Source: Bacillota bacterium
GTDB lineage: Bacteria > Bacillota > Clostridia > Lachnospirales > Lachnospiraceae
Reading direction: 5' to 3'
Length of the DNA stretch: 64,000 nucleotides
NCBI GenBank assembly: GCA_023410575.1
Contig: JAEYPP010000009.1
Coordinates: 5,611 to 69,610, forward strand
The notes beneath the pieces are model-generated. The model did not search any database. It saw nothing but the letters and a program-made list of their open reading frames with translations, and had not been told where the DNA came from. Made by a program: the position numbers and the translations under genes. Within the stretch, counting starts at the first letter, position 1, and the number at the start of each line of letters is the position of its first letter. This document shows, piece by piece, positions 54,256 through 62,656 of this stretch.

Positions 54256-54299
54256 TTGATATGGCGATAGAAAACTAGAACACATTTTTACATAACATA

Positions 54300-54342
54300 A
54301 AAAAGCGTACCTTTAAGCTTAGAGCCAAAGGTACGCTTTTTC
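54300..54342. terminator. terminator after the MerR-type gene
   Basis: AAAAAGCGTACCTTT pairs perfectly with AAAGGTACGCTTTTT; T-run on both strands. Confidence 0.88.
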
Positions 54343-54461
54343 ATGTGAATTCGAATATTATTGGCTTGAAATGTATAGATGAGAAAAATAACTGTTTACA
54401 TAATATTCCTACTATGTTTAAATTAAGTTATATAGCATAGCAATTTAATGGAGGGTGATTT

Positions 54462-55031
54462 ATGGAGATATTTATCGTATTAGGTATTTTTATTGTATTA
54501 GGTATTTTTATTGTTTTAGCAATTATGGTAATTTGTAGTTATAATGGTTTAGTAAAAAGTAAGCTAAGGACGAAAAATGCGTGGGGGCAGATTGATTTAC
54601 TTTTACAAAAAAGGTATGATTTATTACCAAATTTAGTGGAAATCGTAAAGGGATATGCAAAACATGAAAGTACCGTTTTAGAAAAAGTCGTGATGTTACG
54701 ATCCAACCAAGAAAATGCTAGTAATATTGGTAAAAGATTAGAAGTAGAAAAGGAAATGTCAGATTCAATTAAATATATAATGGCTACTGCTGAAAGTTAT
54801 CCAGATTTAAAAGCCAACCAGAATTTTTTGGCATTGCAAAATCAGTTAAGTGAATTAGAATCAAAGATAACTTTTTCCAGACAGTTTTTTAATGATGCTG
54901 TTACAGTCTATAACACCAAGATAGAAGTTTTTCCTTCCAATCTTTTTGCTAAGATATTTGGGTTTAAAGAAATGGATTTATTCCAATTAGATTCCGATGA
55001 CGTTAAGAAGAATGTTAAAGTGAGTTTTTAA
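54462..55031 (+). CDS. LemA family protein
   Basis: A 189-residue membrane-anchored protein. The N-terminal helix is built from three tandem hexads IFIVLG/IFIVLG/IFIVLA, encoded by 18-bp direct repeats. The LemA body follows with YNGLVKSKLRTKNAWGQID and KRYDLLPNLVEIVKGYAKHE, and a C-terminal helical bundle (VTVYNTKIEVFPSNLFAKIFGF). LemA proteins have an outside-facing N-terminus, a single TM and a cytosolic four-helix bundle, with unknown function. It is paired with the DUF2207-like gene 23 bp downstream. Confidence 0.88.
   Translation: MEIFIVLGIFIVLGIFIVLAIMVICSYNGLVKSKLRTKNAWGQIDLLLQKRYDLLPNLVEIVKGYAKHESTVLEKVVMLRSNQENASNIGKRLEVEKEMSDSIKYIMATAESYPDLKANQNFLALQNQLSELESKITFSRQFFNDAVTVYNTKIEVFPSNLFAKIFGFKEMDLFQLDSDDVKKNVKVSF
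54468..54521 (+). repeat. three tandem 18-bp repeats in the LemA membrane helix
   Basis: Units ATATTTATCGTATTAGGT, ATTTTTATTGTATTAGGT and ATTTTTATTGTTTTAGCA encode repeated IFIVLG. Gain or loss of a unit would lengthen or shorten the helix by six residues without a frameshift. Confidence 0.85.
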
Positions 55032-55054
55032 CAAGAAAAAGAGAGGAAACGTAG

Positions 55055-56305
55055 ATGTTTATCATAATTGGTCTATTGTTAATACCAGTTGTAATTGCAA
55101 TTATGTATAAAGCACAGTTAGTTGACACCAAAAAGAAGGTTAGAATAGGTTTAAATGCTTCGTTACCTTTCCTTGCAATCTTTTTTATCATAGCTTGTTT
55201 TCTTGTTAATGCCGAACCGTTTCAGATTGAAATTAAATATTCGCTTATGTATATGATATTTAGCGGTGACTATCTGATACATTCTATGATTGTTTTTATG
55301 TTTAGTCCATTTATGTGGATTATTGTCATCTATTTTGCAAGGATACTATTTTTGAAATGCAGAATACGCAAAAATGCTCATATTGGTAAGAATGAGAGTT
55401 ATCTCTACTATAGAGATGAGCTAGATAAAGTATCTCCAGCAATTGTTCTTTTTGTATCAACACTTGAGATTGATTTGCAAAAATGCGCAGCGACGACTAT
55501 TTTAGTATTAAAACAAACAGGTTTTATAAAAGAAATGAATCATAATTTTATATGTACAAAAAAGGATACTTCGAAATTACTCCAAAGTGAAAGGATGATT
55601 TTAGAGTTAATTCGCTCAGGTAACTTTAATGCAGGTGATTATAAAGAACAAGTACGAGAAGAGGCACTCAAGCAAAAATATCTGAAGAAAAACAGAGGCG
55701 GTATTTTTTTACGTTTCATAAAAATCATAATTGCTTCCAGTATTCCTTTTATATTGTTTGCATTTAGCTTATTTATGGATAATTATGTACATGAAAACTA
55801 TCAAGTTTATCCAGAAATAGACGGTTATACATATTTTTATCTAAACATAGATAGTGATATTGAAAAGCTTTATCATGAAGTGACAGATCAAGACGTTTAT
55901 TACCATCGCAGCACTTTATACGGAGAAGATTATAATTATGGTGAAATAAGGGCTGATCAGTTTCAATATAGAATAGTTAGAAAAGCTATTTTATTCAATG
56001 TCATCTCAATTACATCAATGTTCGTAGTTTTGATTTCTATATTCGTTTGCCTTTACAGGGTTTTGGAACAAATCATATATATGAATAAAAACTATAAACG
56101 AACATCGAAAGGAAAAGACCTGCTAAACAAAGCATATGCATTGAAAAACTATCTGAAAGATTACTCATTAATAAAGGATAAAAGCGAAAAAGATTTAGTC
56201 CTTTGGGAGTATTATTTAATATATGCTGTCGCTTTGGGCGTGAATGAAACAATTGAGGATGAAGTAATTGAAAAGTACTTAAACAAATGTTTTAACAATA
56301 AGTGA
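55055..56305 (+). CDS. DUF2207-like membrane protein, LemA partner
   Basis: A 416-residue membrane protein with two or three N-terminal helices, a cytosolic region at about 125-220 and further helices at about 228-246 and 310-335. ELDKVSPAIVLFVSTLEIDLQKCAATTILVLKQTGFI near residue 125 resembles the winged-helix-like repeat of DUF2207 proteins, and LWEYYLIYAVALGV near 385 matches its C-terminal signature. The large extracellular N-terminal domain of classical DUF2207 proteins is missing. AGAGGAAAC precedes the ATG. Function unknown. Confidence 0.65.
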   Translation: MFIIIGLLLIPVVIAIMYKAQLVDTKKKVRIGLNASLPFLAIFFIIACFLVNAEPFQIEIKYSLMYMIFSGDYLIHSMIVFMFSPFMWIIVIYFARILFLKCRIRKNAHIGKNESYLYYRDELDKVSPAIVLFVSTLEIDLQKCAATTILVLKQTGFIKEMNHNFICTKKDTSKLLQSERMILELIRSGNFNAGDYKEQVREEALKQKYLKKNRGGIFLRFIKIIIASSIPFILFAFSLFMDNYVHENYQVYPEIDGYTYFYLNIDSDIEKLYHEVTDQDVYYHRSTLYGEDYNYGEIRADQFQYRIVRKAILFNVISITSMFVVLISIFVCLYRVLEQIIYMNKNYKRTSKGKDLLNKAYALKNYLKDYSLIKDKSEKDLVLWEYYLIYAVALGVNETIEDEVIEKYLNKCFNNK

Positions 56306-56350
56306 TAAATCATAAAAATGCACGATTCTTTCTTGATAGATAAAGTATTC

Positions 56351-56388
56351 TATACCCACAGGAAGGATATTGGCTGTGGGTATAAAAC
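56351..56388 (+). terminator. intrinsic terminator-like hairpin
   Basis: TATACCCACA pairs with TGTGGGTATA across a 14-base loop. The T-run after it is poor, so activity is uncertain. Confidence 0.5.
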
Positions 56389-56435
56389 AAGCCTAATAGT
56401 TATAAAAACTACCAAGTTTAGTCTTAGACTATCAG

Positions 56436-56866
56436 ATGTTACTAGCAGCAAATTGCCAGGTTGATGTTTATAAAGGTGGACAGCTAGTAGCTTATCTGCA
56501 TGAAAATAAAAAGCTTGGAACTCGGGATATTATCTTTAACTATGCCGGATCATTTAATGGAAAACCATTATATCAGATGGTTGTTACTTCAGGAGACTAT
56601 GATATTAATATTACTTCTGCCAATAAACAAGAGATGCAGTGTGCAATAAAAATAGAAAATACCGTTTACTCTCTTGAGAGTCAACCTATCGAGGAAGCAG
56701 AAGTTCTTCACATTAATGTTAAAGATGATAAGGTGGTTTATATCATGAATGACAAGACGATTCGTCCTCTAGTAGTTATTGATGGCGTAGTACAGGACCA
56801 GTAACCATAAGGTATGATTACAAAGGACGATATGATGTAACTTATCTTGGATATGAGGTAAAATAG
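56436..56866 (+). pseudogene. decayed gene fragment of unknown family with a frameshift
   Basis: The open part (56436-56804) codes for 122 residues (NAYAGSFNGKPLYQ-like beta-rich sequence) but has no ribosome site and begins mid-domain. After the stop at 56802 the reading frame 56801-56866 continues with VTIRYDYKGRYDVTYLGYEVK and its own stop, which reads like the original C-terminus. A frameshift near 56800 and loss of the 5' end explain both. I do not recognise the family. Confidence 0.55.
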
Positions 56867-56891
56867 AATCACAAGGCTAAAGCCATTATCA

Positions 56892-56924
56892 CCCTAACTC
56901 ATTTGCCTGAGTTAGGGCTTTTTT
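56892..56924 (+). terminator. intrinsic terminator
   Basis: CCCTAACTCA pairs perfectly with TGAGTTAGGG across six bases, followed by CTTTTTT. It isolates the arsenic operon from upstream transcription. Confidence 0.9.
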
Positions 56925-56941
56925 AAGTCATATTAAGCATA

Positions 56942-56970
56942 TTGACAACTCTCGATATGATTGATATAAT
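56942..56970 (+). promoter_or_regulatory. consensus promoter of the ars operon
   Basis: TTGACA and TATAAT match the sigma-A consensus perfectly with a 17-bp spacer. The spacer overlaps the left half of the operator. Confidence 0.85.
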
Positions 56971-57009
56971 TTTTTTATCATATCGAGAGTTTTCGATGTC
57001 ATTGATACA
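56947..57009. promoter_or_regulatory. ArsR operator region
   Basis: A 15-bp perfect inverted repeat (56947-56961 and 56977-56991; AACTCTCGATATGAT) overlaps the promoter. A direct repeat TCGATATGATTGATATA (56952) / TCGATGTCATTGATACA (56993) follows, differing at three positions. Either could be the binding site of the ArsR encoded just downstream; binding would block the promoter. Confidence 0.7.
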
Positions 57010-57033
57010 TATAAATATGAAGGAGGTAATTTT

Positions 57034-57369
57034 ATGGCATTTTCATATGCAGAATATGTTCCTACATTTAAGGCACTTTCAGATGAAACACGGTTAAAGA
57101 TTATTGATATGCTATCATGTGGAGAAATGTGCGCATGTGATATATTAGAAGAATTCAGTATTTCCCAATCCACTCTGAGCTATCACATGAAAATTTTAAC
57201 TGAAAGTGGACTTGTAAATGCAGTACGTGATGGGGCATGGATGCGGTATACGCTAAACAAGGAAAAAACAAATGATCTAATAGAATTCTTTACACGTATA
57301 ACTTGCGAGAAAGATGATTGTGTATGCAAAAAATGTAAAAATATAAAATCAGAGAACCAATGTTGTTAG
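57034..57369 (+). CDS. arsR: ArsR family arsenic-responsive repressor
   Basis: A 111-residue winged-helix protein. The metalloid site is visible in the DNA-recognition region as GEMCACDILEEF (two Cys, equivalent to the ELCVCDL site of classical ArsR), followed by the recognition helix SQSTLSYHMKIL. Four further Cys near the C-terminus (CVCKKCKN...CC) may add metal ligands. Arsenite binding would release it from the operator. GAAGGAGG precedes the ATG. First gene of arsR-acr3-arsD-arsA. Confidence 0.92.
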   Translation: MAFSYAEYVPTFKALSDETRLKIIDMLSCGEMCACDILEEFSISQSTLSYHMKILTESGLVNAVRDGAWMRYTLNKEKTNDLIEFFTRITCEKDDCVCKKCKNIKSENQCC

Positions 57370-57475
57370 AAGGTAATTATAACGGAAGGTAAAGATGAAT
57401 TGAGAGAATAAATACTCTGGATAAGGAACTTATTAAAATAATAATTTGTCAGTTTTGACATTAAGGAGTAATTAT

Positions 57476-58537
57476 ATGAGTAAAGAAAGAACACAGGGTA
57501 TTAGTTTTTTTGAGAAGTATCTTACAGTTTGGGTATTACTGTGTATGACTGCAGGAATTATAATTAGTAGATTTCTGCCATGGATTGGTTCAGTTTTAGA
57601 AAGTATGGAAATAGCCGACCAGAACATTCCACTTGCAATACTTATGTGGATTATGATTTATCCAATGATGTTAAAAATTAATTTTAAATCAATAAAAAAT
57701 GTTGGAAAACATCCCTTAGGAATCGTGATTTCGAGCTTTGCTAGTTGGGCAATGAAACCATTTCTGATGTTTGGTTTAGCTACATTATTTTTACAAGTTA
57801 TCTTTAGCTCTTTGATACCAGTAGGTATTGCTAGTGATTTTGTGGTTGGAGCTGTATTATTAGGAACTGCACCTTGTACTGCTATGGTATTTGTTTGGAG
57901 TACATTAACTAAAGGAAATCCTGCACAGACACTTGTACAAGTTACGGTCAATGATTTGCTTATATTAGTATTGTTCATTCCTATTGTTCAAATTTTACTA
58001 GGTATAAGTAATGTAGCCCTTCCAATTGATATCCTTATAATGTCAATTGTCTTATTTGTAGTTGTGCCATTGGTTGCGGGTTTTCTATCACGTGTATTAA
58101 TTATAAAGAATAAAGGTGAAGAATATTTTAACAATAAGTTCCTTACTAAATTTGATGGTGCAACAACGATAGGTTTGTTATTAACACTTATTATCATTTT
58201 TATTTTTCAAGGTGATATTATTATAGAACACCCACTTTATGTAGTTTTAATAGCTGTTCCGTTAGTTTTACAAAATATAATTTCATTTACTCTTACTTAC
58301 CTAGTGAGTAAAGTAGCTAAGTTACCTAGTGATATTGCTGCACCAGCTTCTCTCATTGCAGCTTCTGACTTTTTTGAACTATCTGTAGCTGTTGCAATTG
58401 CACTATTCGGAGTGAATTCACCAGTAGTTCTTGCATGTACGGTGGGTGTACTTACAGAGGTACCTGTAATGCTTCTGCTAGTAAAAATAGTTAAAAAGAC
58501 AAAGCATTGGTTTCCAGCACCTATAACGAATAATTAG
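57476..58537 (+). CDS. acr3: arsenite efflux permease, ACR3 family
   Basis: A 353-residue membrane protein with ten helices. GTAPCTAMVFVWSTLTKGNPAQ near residue 137 carries the essential Cys of ACR3 transporters, and FKSIKNVGKHP and SLIAASDFFELSVAVAIALFG are also typical. It exports arsenite and, through ArsA, can be driven by ATP. The frame opens at 57446, but ATG 57476 follows AAGGAG. It is commonly labelled arsB, though ACR3 is a different family from ArsB. Confidence 0.92.
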   Translation: MSKERTQGISFFEKYLTVWVLLCMTAGIIISRFLPWIGSVLESMEIADQNIPLAILMWIMIYPMMLKINFKSIKNVGKHPLGIVISSFASWAMKPFLMFGLATLFLQVIFSSLIPVGIASDFVVGAVLLGTAPCTAMVFVWSTLTKGNPAQTLVQVTVNDLLILVLFIPIVQILLGISNVALPIDILIMSIVLFVVVPLVAGFLSRVLIIKNKGEEYFNNKFLTKFDGATTIGLLLTLIIIFIFQGDIIIEHPLYVVLIAVPLVLQNIISFTLTYLVSKVAKLPSDIAAPASLIAASDFFELSVAVAIALFGVNSPVVLACTVGVLTEVPVMLLLVKIVKKTKHWFPAPITNN

Positions 58538-58602
58538 TAAATGTTTTTGGTAAATCAGTTAATAAAATTAAAATAAATTAATTTTAAAGAATGGAGAGAT
58601 TA

Positions 58603-58995
58603 ATGATGAAAAAAATGCAAATATTTGAACCGGCTATGTGTTGTTCTACAGGACTTTGTGGAGTTAGAGTTGACCAAGAACTTTTACGTATTTCAATAGT
58701 ATTAAATAGTATGCAAAAGAACGGGGTAAAGGTAGAACGATTTAATCTATCAAGCGCACCACAGGAATTTGTAACTAATAAAACTGTAAATAAATATATC
58801 AAAGAAAAAGGTGTTGATGGATTACCAGCTACCGTATTAGATGGTGAAATCGTCATAACTGGCAGATATCCAACCAATGACGAATTTATGAAGTTATTAG
58901 ATATTCCTAGCAATTATCTTGGAGAAGAAGTAAAATCCGAAGCAAACACTGAAACAAATCAATGTGGGTGTGATTGTTCGGAAGGTTGTTGTTAA
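58603..58995 (+). CDS. arsD: arsenite metallochaperone ArsD
   Basis: The 131-residue protein carries the binding set MCCSTGLCG near residue 12-18, matching Cys12, Cys13 and Cys18 of studied ArsD, a thioredoxin-like body (GVDGLPATVLDGEIVITGRYP) and a Cys-rich tail (CGCDCSEGCC). ArsD passes arsenite to ArsA. The frame starts at 58591 in the ribosome site; ATG 58603 or 58606 with GGAGAG upstream is more likely. Confidence 0.92.
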   Translation: MMKKMQIFEPAMCCSTGLCGVRVDQELLRISIVLNSMQKNGVKVERFNLSSAPQEFVTNKTVNKYIKEKGVDGLPATVLDGEIVITGRYPTNDEFMKLLDIPSNYLGEEVKSEANTETNQCGCDCSEGCC

Positions 58996-59177
58996 GTAAT
59001 TAAAGTATAAGTAGAAATTATATAATGTTGACAAAGTGGTAATAGAAAATCGCAATGCTTTGCTCTTTGCATTCATCTCTTCACAATGTTATAAGTTACA
59101 GGAAGTATAGTGTTACATATTAATCATAGTGTGATTTACTTCAGAGAATTATATTATGTATGAAAGGATAGATTTAT

Positions 59178-60914
59178 ATGAATATTTTTGAACCACAAAA
59201 AATTAAACTTACAAAATATTCGTTTTATACAGGAAAAGGAGGAGTAGGTAAGACTTCTACGGCATGTGCTACCGCTGTAACATTAGCAGATAGCGGTAAA
59301 AAGGTAATGTTAGTTAGCACAGATCCAGCATCCAATCTACAGGATGTATTTAACACGGACCTTAATAATAAAGGAACCTCCATAAAGGAAGTTCCCGGTC
59401 TTGTAGTTGTGAACCTAAATCCTGAGGAAGCAGCAGCTGAATATCGCGAAAGTGTGATTGCACCTTATCGTGGTGTATTACCTGAATCAGTAATAGCCAA
59501 TATGGAAGAACAACTATCTGGCTCCTGTACAGTTGAAATTGCAGCATTTAATGAATTTTCCAAATTTATAACGGATGTAAAAATGGAAGAAGAGTATGAA
59601 TATATTATCTTTGATACTGCACCAACTGGTCATACCTTAAGAATGCTACAACTTCCTTCCGCATGGAGTAACTTCATTAGTGAGAGTACACATGGAGCTT
59701 CTTGTCTTGGACAGCTTTCTGGATTAGAAAGCAAGAAAGAAACATATAAAAAAGCTGTGGATACTTTGGCAAACGGGTCACTTACCACCTTGATTTTGGT
59801 TTCGCGACCTGAAGAGACTCCTTTAGAAGAAGCAGAGCGAGCTTCAAAGGAATTAGGCGAAATTGGTGTGAATAACCAGATGATGGTAATCAATGGGGTT
59901 TTAACTGATTGGGATGATTCGATTTCTGAGGGACTATATCAGAAACAACAGAATGCACTAAAAGGTATGCCAGAGGGATTAAGGGATCTAACTACTTATA
60001 TCATACCTCTTAGAGCTTATAATATTGCTGGTATTGAGAACATAAAAGATTTGCTTATAAAAGATAAGTTTGTTGTTTCCAAAGAAACAATAAAAGCAGA
60101 TAACATTCCTAAGTTAAAAGATGTAATTGAAGATCTATATAAATCAAATAAGAAAGTAATTTTTACTATGGGTAAAGGTGGCGTTGGTAAAACAACTATA
60201 GCAGCAGCCATTGCAATGGGTTTAGCGAAAAAAGGTAAAAGGGTTCATCTAACTACTACAGATCCAGCTGCTCATCTTAAATTTGTCATTAAAGAAACCA
60301 GTGGAATTACATTGAGCAATATTGATGAGAAAGCAGAACTAAAAAAATATCAAGATGAAGTTCTTTCTAAAGCGAGAGAAACAATGTCTGATGAAGATAT
60401 TGCCTATGTAGAAGAAGACCTAAGATCTCCATGTACACAAGAAATTGCAGTATTTCGGGCGTTTGCTGACATTGTAGAAAAAGCAGAAGATCAGATTGTA
60501 GTAATTGATACTGCGCCTACAGGGCATACCCTTTTACTACTAGACTCCACTCAGAGCTATAACCAGGAGATTAAGCGTTCCAATGGTGATATTCCAGAGT
60601 CAGCAAAAAAACTGTTACCAAGATTACGTAACCATGGAGATACAGAAGTAATTATTGTCACATTAGCAGAAACAACTCCAGTTTATGAGGCAATGCGTTT
60701 AGAAAAAGATTTACAAAGAGCCAATATAGCAACCAAGTGGTGGGTCATCAATTCTTCCCTTTACGATACTGGAACTACGAATAAAATGTTATCTGCGAAA
60801 GCTAGTAATGAAATTGAATGGATTAATAAAGTAGATTCTCATTCATGCGGAAATTTTGCTGTAATAAGCTGGAGTGCAGACCAAATAAAAGGTGAGAGAC
60901 TTTTAGAACTATAA
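59178..60914 (+). CDS. arsA: arsenite-stimulated efflux ATPase ArsA
   Basis: A 578-residue soluble ATPase with two homologous halves. The P-loops are GKGGVGKT near residue 19 and GKGGVGKT near 331; the signal motifs DTAPTGHT occur once in each half. Metal-site cysteines are visible: SGSCTVEIAAF near 115, SCLGQL near 172 and RSPCTQEIAVF near 417. It docks on ACR3 and powers arsenite export. The gap to arsD is 182 bp, larger than elsewhere in the operon; it holds a TTGACA at 59027 but no clear matching -10. Confidence 0.93.
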   Translation: MNIFEPQKIKLTKYSFYTGKGGVGKTSTACATAVTLADSGKKVMLVSTDPASNLQDVFNTDLNNKGTSIKEVPGLVVVNLNPEEAAAEYRESVIAPYRGVLPESVIANMEEQLSGSCTVEIAAFNEFSKFITDVKMEEEYEYIIFDTAPTGHTLRMLQLPSAWSNFISESTHGASCLGQLSGLESKKETYKKAVDTLANGSLTTLILVSRPEETPLEEAERASKELGEIGVNNQMMVINGVLTDWDDSISEGLYQKQQNALKGMPEGLRDLTTYIIPLRAYNIAGIENIKDLLIKDKFVVSKETIKADNIPKLKDVIEDLYKSNKKVIFTMGKGGVGKTTIAAAIAMGLAKKGKRVHLTTTDPAAHLKFVIKETSGITLSNIDEKAELKKYQDEVLSKARETMSDEDIAYVEEDLRSPCTQEIAVFRAFADIVEKAEDQIVVIDTAPTGHTLLLLDSTQSYNQEIKRSNGDIPESAKKLLPRLRNHGDTEVIIVTLAETTPVYEAMRLEKDLQRANIATKWWVINSSLYDTGTTNKMLSAKASNEIEWINKVDSHSCGNFAVISWSADQIKGERLLEL

Positions 60915-61159
60915 TATTGAGTAAATAACGTATACTTTATAAAATAAGGTAGAATTTAATGCAATGGATGCATTAATCATTTATGATTATAAAAAGGTAT
61001 TTTCAAAAGCAATCGGATATGATATGTTAAGATATAACAGTTGGATAAATCAGATTGAAAAGAAGAACGAGAAAGAATAGTAAATGATACATTCATATTT
61101 TGCACCATGTAATGGATTGATTATATAGGATTGCAATAATATATTAGGAGATAATAAGT

Positions 61160-61828
61160 ATGAAAACATCACAAAGTGGGAAAAAAATAGGGTTTATTCT
61201 TTTATTTATTCTAATATTCGTAGCAGTAATTATGTTTGTTTCATTGAAAAGTAAGAATAGTGACTCTGGCGATGAAGAAAGAAAATATAAGCATCAGGTT
61301 TCAAATACAGAATGTTTTATTTGGGCATATAAATCAACACCGGATATCGTTCTTGATAAAATAGAAAACTATCTAGATGAAAATGGATTCAGTGGAGATG
61401 AAATCGAATATATGTTTGATAAGTCTTATATTAAATCGATACATGACAAAAGGACGTTTAGGTTTAATGTAGCGCAATATTATAAAGGAATTGATTGTAA
61501 AGGCTGTTTAGAGGTAAATCTAGAAGGTGATATTATTACAACTAATGGCTTGAAAACAGCCAAGGAACTGACCTCAATAAAAACGGAACCGGCAATTGAA
61601 TCAACGGATGCTATACAAATCGGAATTGATTATCTTAAGCTTGAAAAAAACACAACAGATGGTGCACTTGACATGCTTTATTATGATTCTGACATTGAGA
61701 AATGGATTTTTATCTATGATGTAAGATTTGATCATCAGAATATTTCATTATATGTAAATGCTATTACTGGTGAAGTGATCAAGGAAATGCGAGGAAATGA
61801 TGTAGTGCCAAATAAGAATTTCATTTAA
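61160..61828 (+). CDS. PepSY-like membrane-anchored protein, possibly truncated
   Basis: A TM helix spans residues 10-29, then a Ser/Asp/Glu linker. The outer part is beta-alpha-beta in style: two PepSY-like repeats can be traced, YYKGIDCKGCLEVNLEGDI near 110 and DIEKWIFIYDVRFDHQNISLYVNAITGEVIKEM near 175. AGGAG precedes the ATG. The stop is followed, in the same frame, by 63 codons of a decayed carbohydrate-binding domain, so the protein may once have been longer. Function unknown. Confidence 0.6.
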   Translation: MKTSQSGKKIGFILLFILIFVAVIMFVSLKSKNSDSGDEERKYKHQVSNTECFIWAYKSTPDIVLDKIENYLDENGFSGDEIEYMFDKSYIKSIHDKRTFRFNVAQYYKGIDCKGCLEVNLEGDIITTNGLKTAKELTSIKTEPAIESTDAIQIGIDYLKLEKNTTDGALDMLYYDSDIEKWIFIYDVRFDHQNISLYVNAITGEVIKEMRGNDVVPNKNFI

Positions 61829-62079
61829 GAGGCAGATGTTGAAGCTAGTACATATCAGGCTAAGTACATAACATCCAATAGTTGTGATACATCATTTACA
61901 GGACAAATCAATATAGTTAATAACTCCGATAGTACGAATGAACACTGGACAATGGAATTTGATTTCCCATATCAGTTTGGACAGAACAAATTGTTTCCAA
62001 AACTGACAATCATTATGTAATAAAGAATGCATGTAACAATGCCAATTTCAAGTCAGGAGAAACACTGACTCTAATTTAG
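61829..62079 (+). pseudogene. CBM2-like domain remnant with nonsense and frameshift
   Basis: In frame with the preceding gene, codons from 61829 to 62020 read EADVEASTYQAKY...SFTGQINIVNNSDSTNEHWTMEFDF, which resembles the start of a family 2 carbohydrate-binding module. The end shifts frame: DNHYVIKNACNNANFKSGETLTL (to 62079) resembles the rest. A stop at 61826-61828 and a frameshift near 62000 break it. The conserved Trp pattern is partly kept. Confidence 0.55.
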
Positions 62080-62141
62080 GCATATGAAGTCATGTTCTTA
62101 TTGCAAGCGGCTACATAGGAAAAATAAATACTTCTATTTAT

Positions 62142-62175
62142 AAAAATGCACTCACATTAGTGGGTGCATTTTTAT
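62142..62175 (+). terminator. intrinsic terminator
   Basis: AAAAATGCACTCA pairs with TGGGTGCATTTTT (one G-T pair), loop of six bases; ends in TTTTTAT. Confidence 0.85.
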
Positions 62176-62218
62176 AAAAGTTAATTTTATTACAAAATTA
62201 ATTTTTTAGTTTCATGAG

Positions 62219-62382
62219 AATAAAGTTCATTTTAAGGATTTTATGAAATAATTTTTTCAGATATTTCATAAGAATAACCATTAAAACTGACGAATGGTGA
62301 ACGAAACTCATAATATCTCTTAATACTAATAAATTAGTATGATAAATGGGTTTCGTTCATTTGCATATATATGAACTTTATT
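62219..62382. repeat. nested inverted repeats in a 480-bp gene-free gap
   Basis: AATAAAGTTCAT (62219-62230) pairs with ATGAACTTTATT (62371-62382). Inside are GAACGAAAC/GTTTCGTTC (62299-62307 and 62350-62358) and ATACTAATAAATTAGTAT (62323-62340). No gene is visible between 62176 and 62656, which is otherwise A/T-rich. Confidence 0.65.
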
Positions 62383-62656
62383 TTTGGATGAACAAATGAA
62401 TTGAAAGATAGTTAAGTTCACAGATATTAATGATGTTACCACTAATAATAGAAAATGAAAAGTTCAAAATAACATAATGTAAAGTAATAATGAGTGATGG
62501 CATTGTATAAATTAAAAAAGTGATTTGTTTATAGATACAAAAAATGGTAATATACAATATATAGAAAAAAAGACATATAAGTCCAACTATAATATATAAA
62601 TTGATTACTCGAGTAATAAAATCTAAACATACTAATCGAAGCTGGAGGGATTAACC

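Noticed and set aside
60964..61080. 38-codon plus-strand frame after arsA
   Set aside because: Only a weak AAGGTAG upstream and no recognisable family; could be a small gene but support is too thin.
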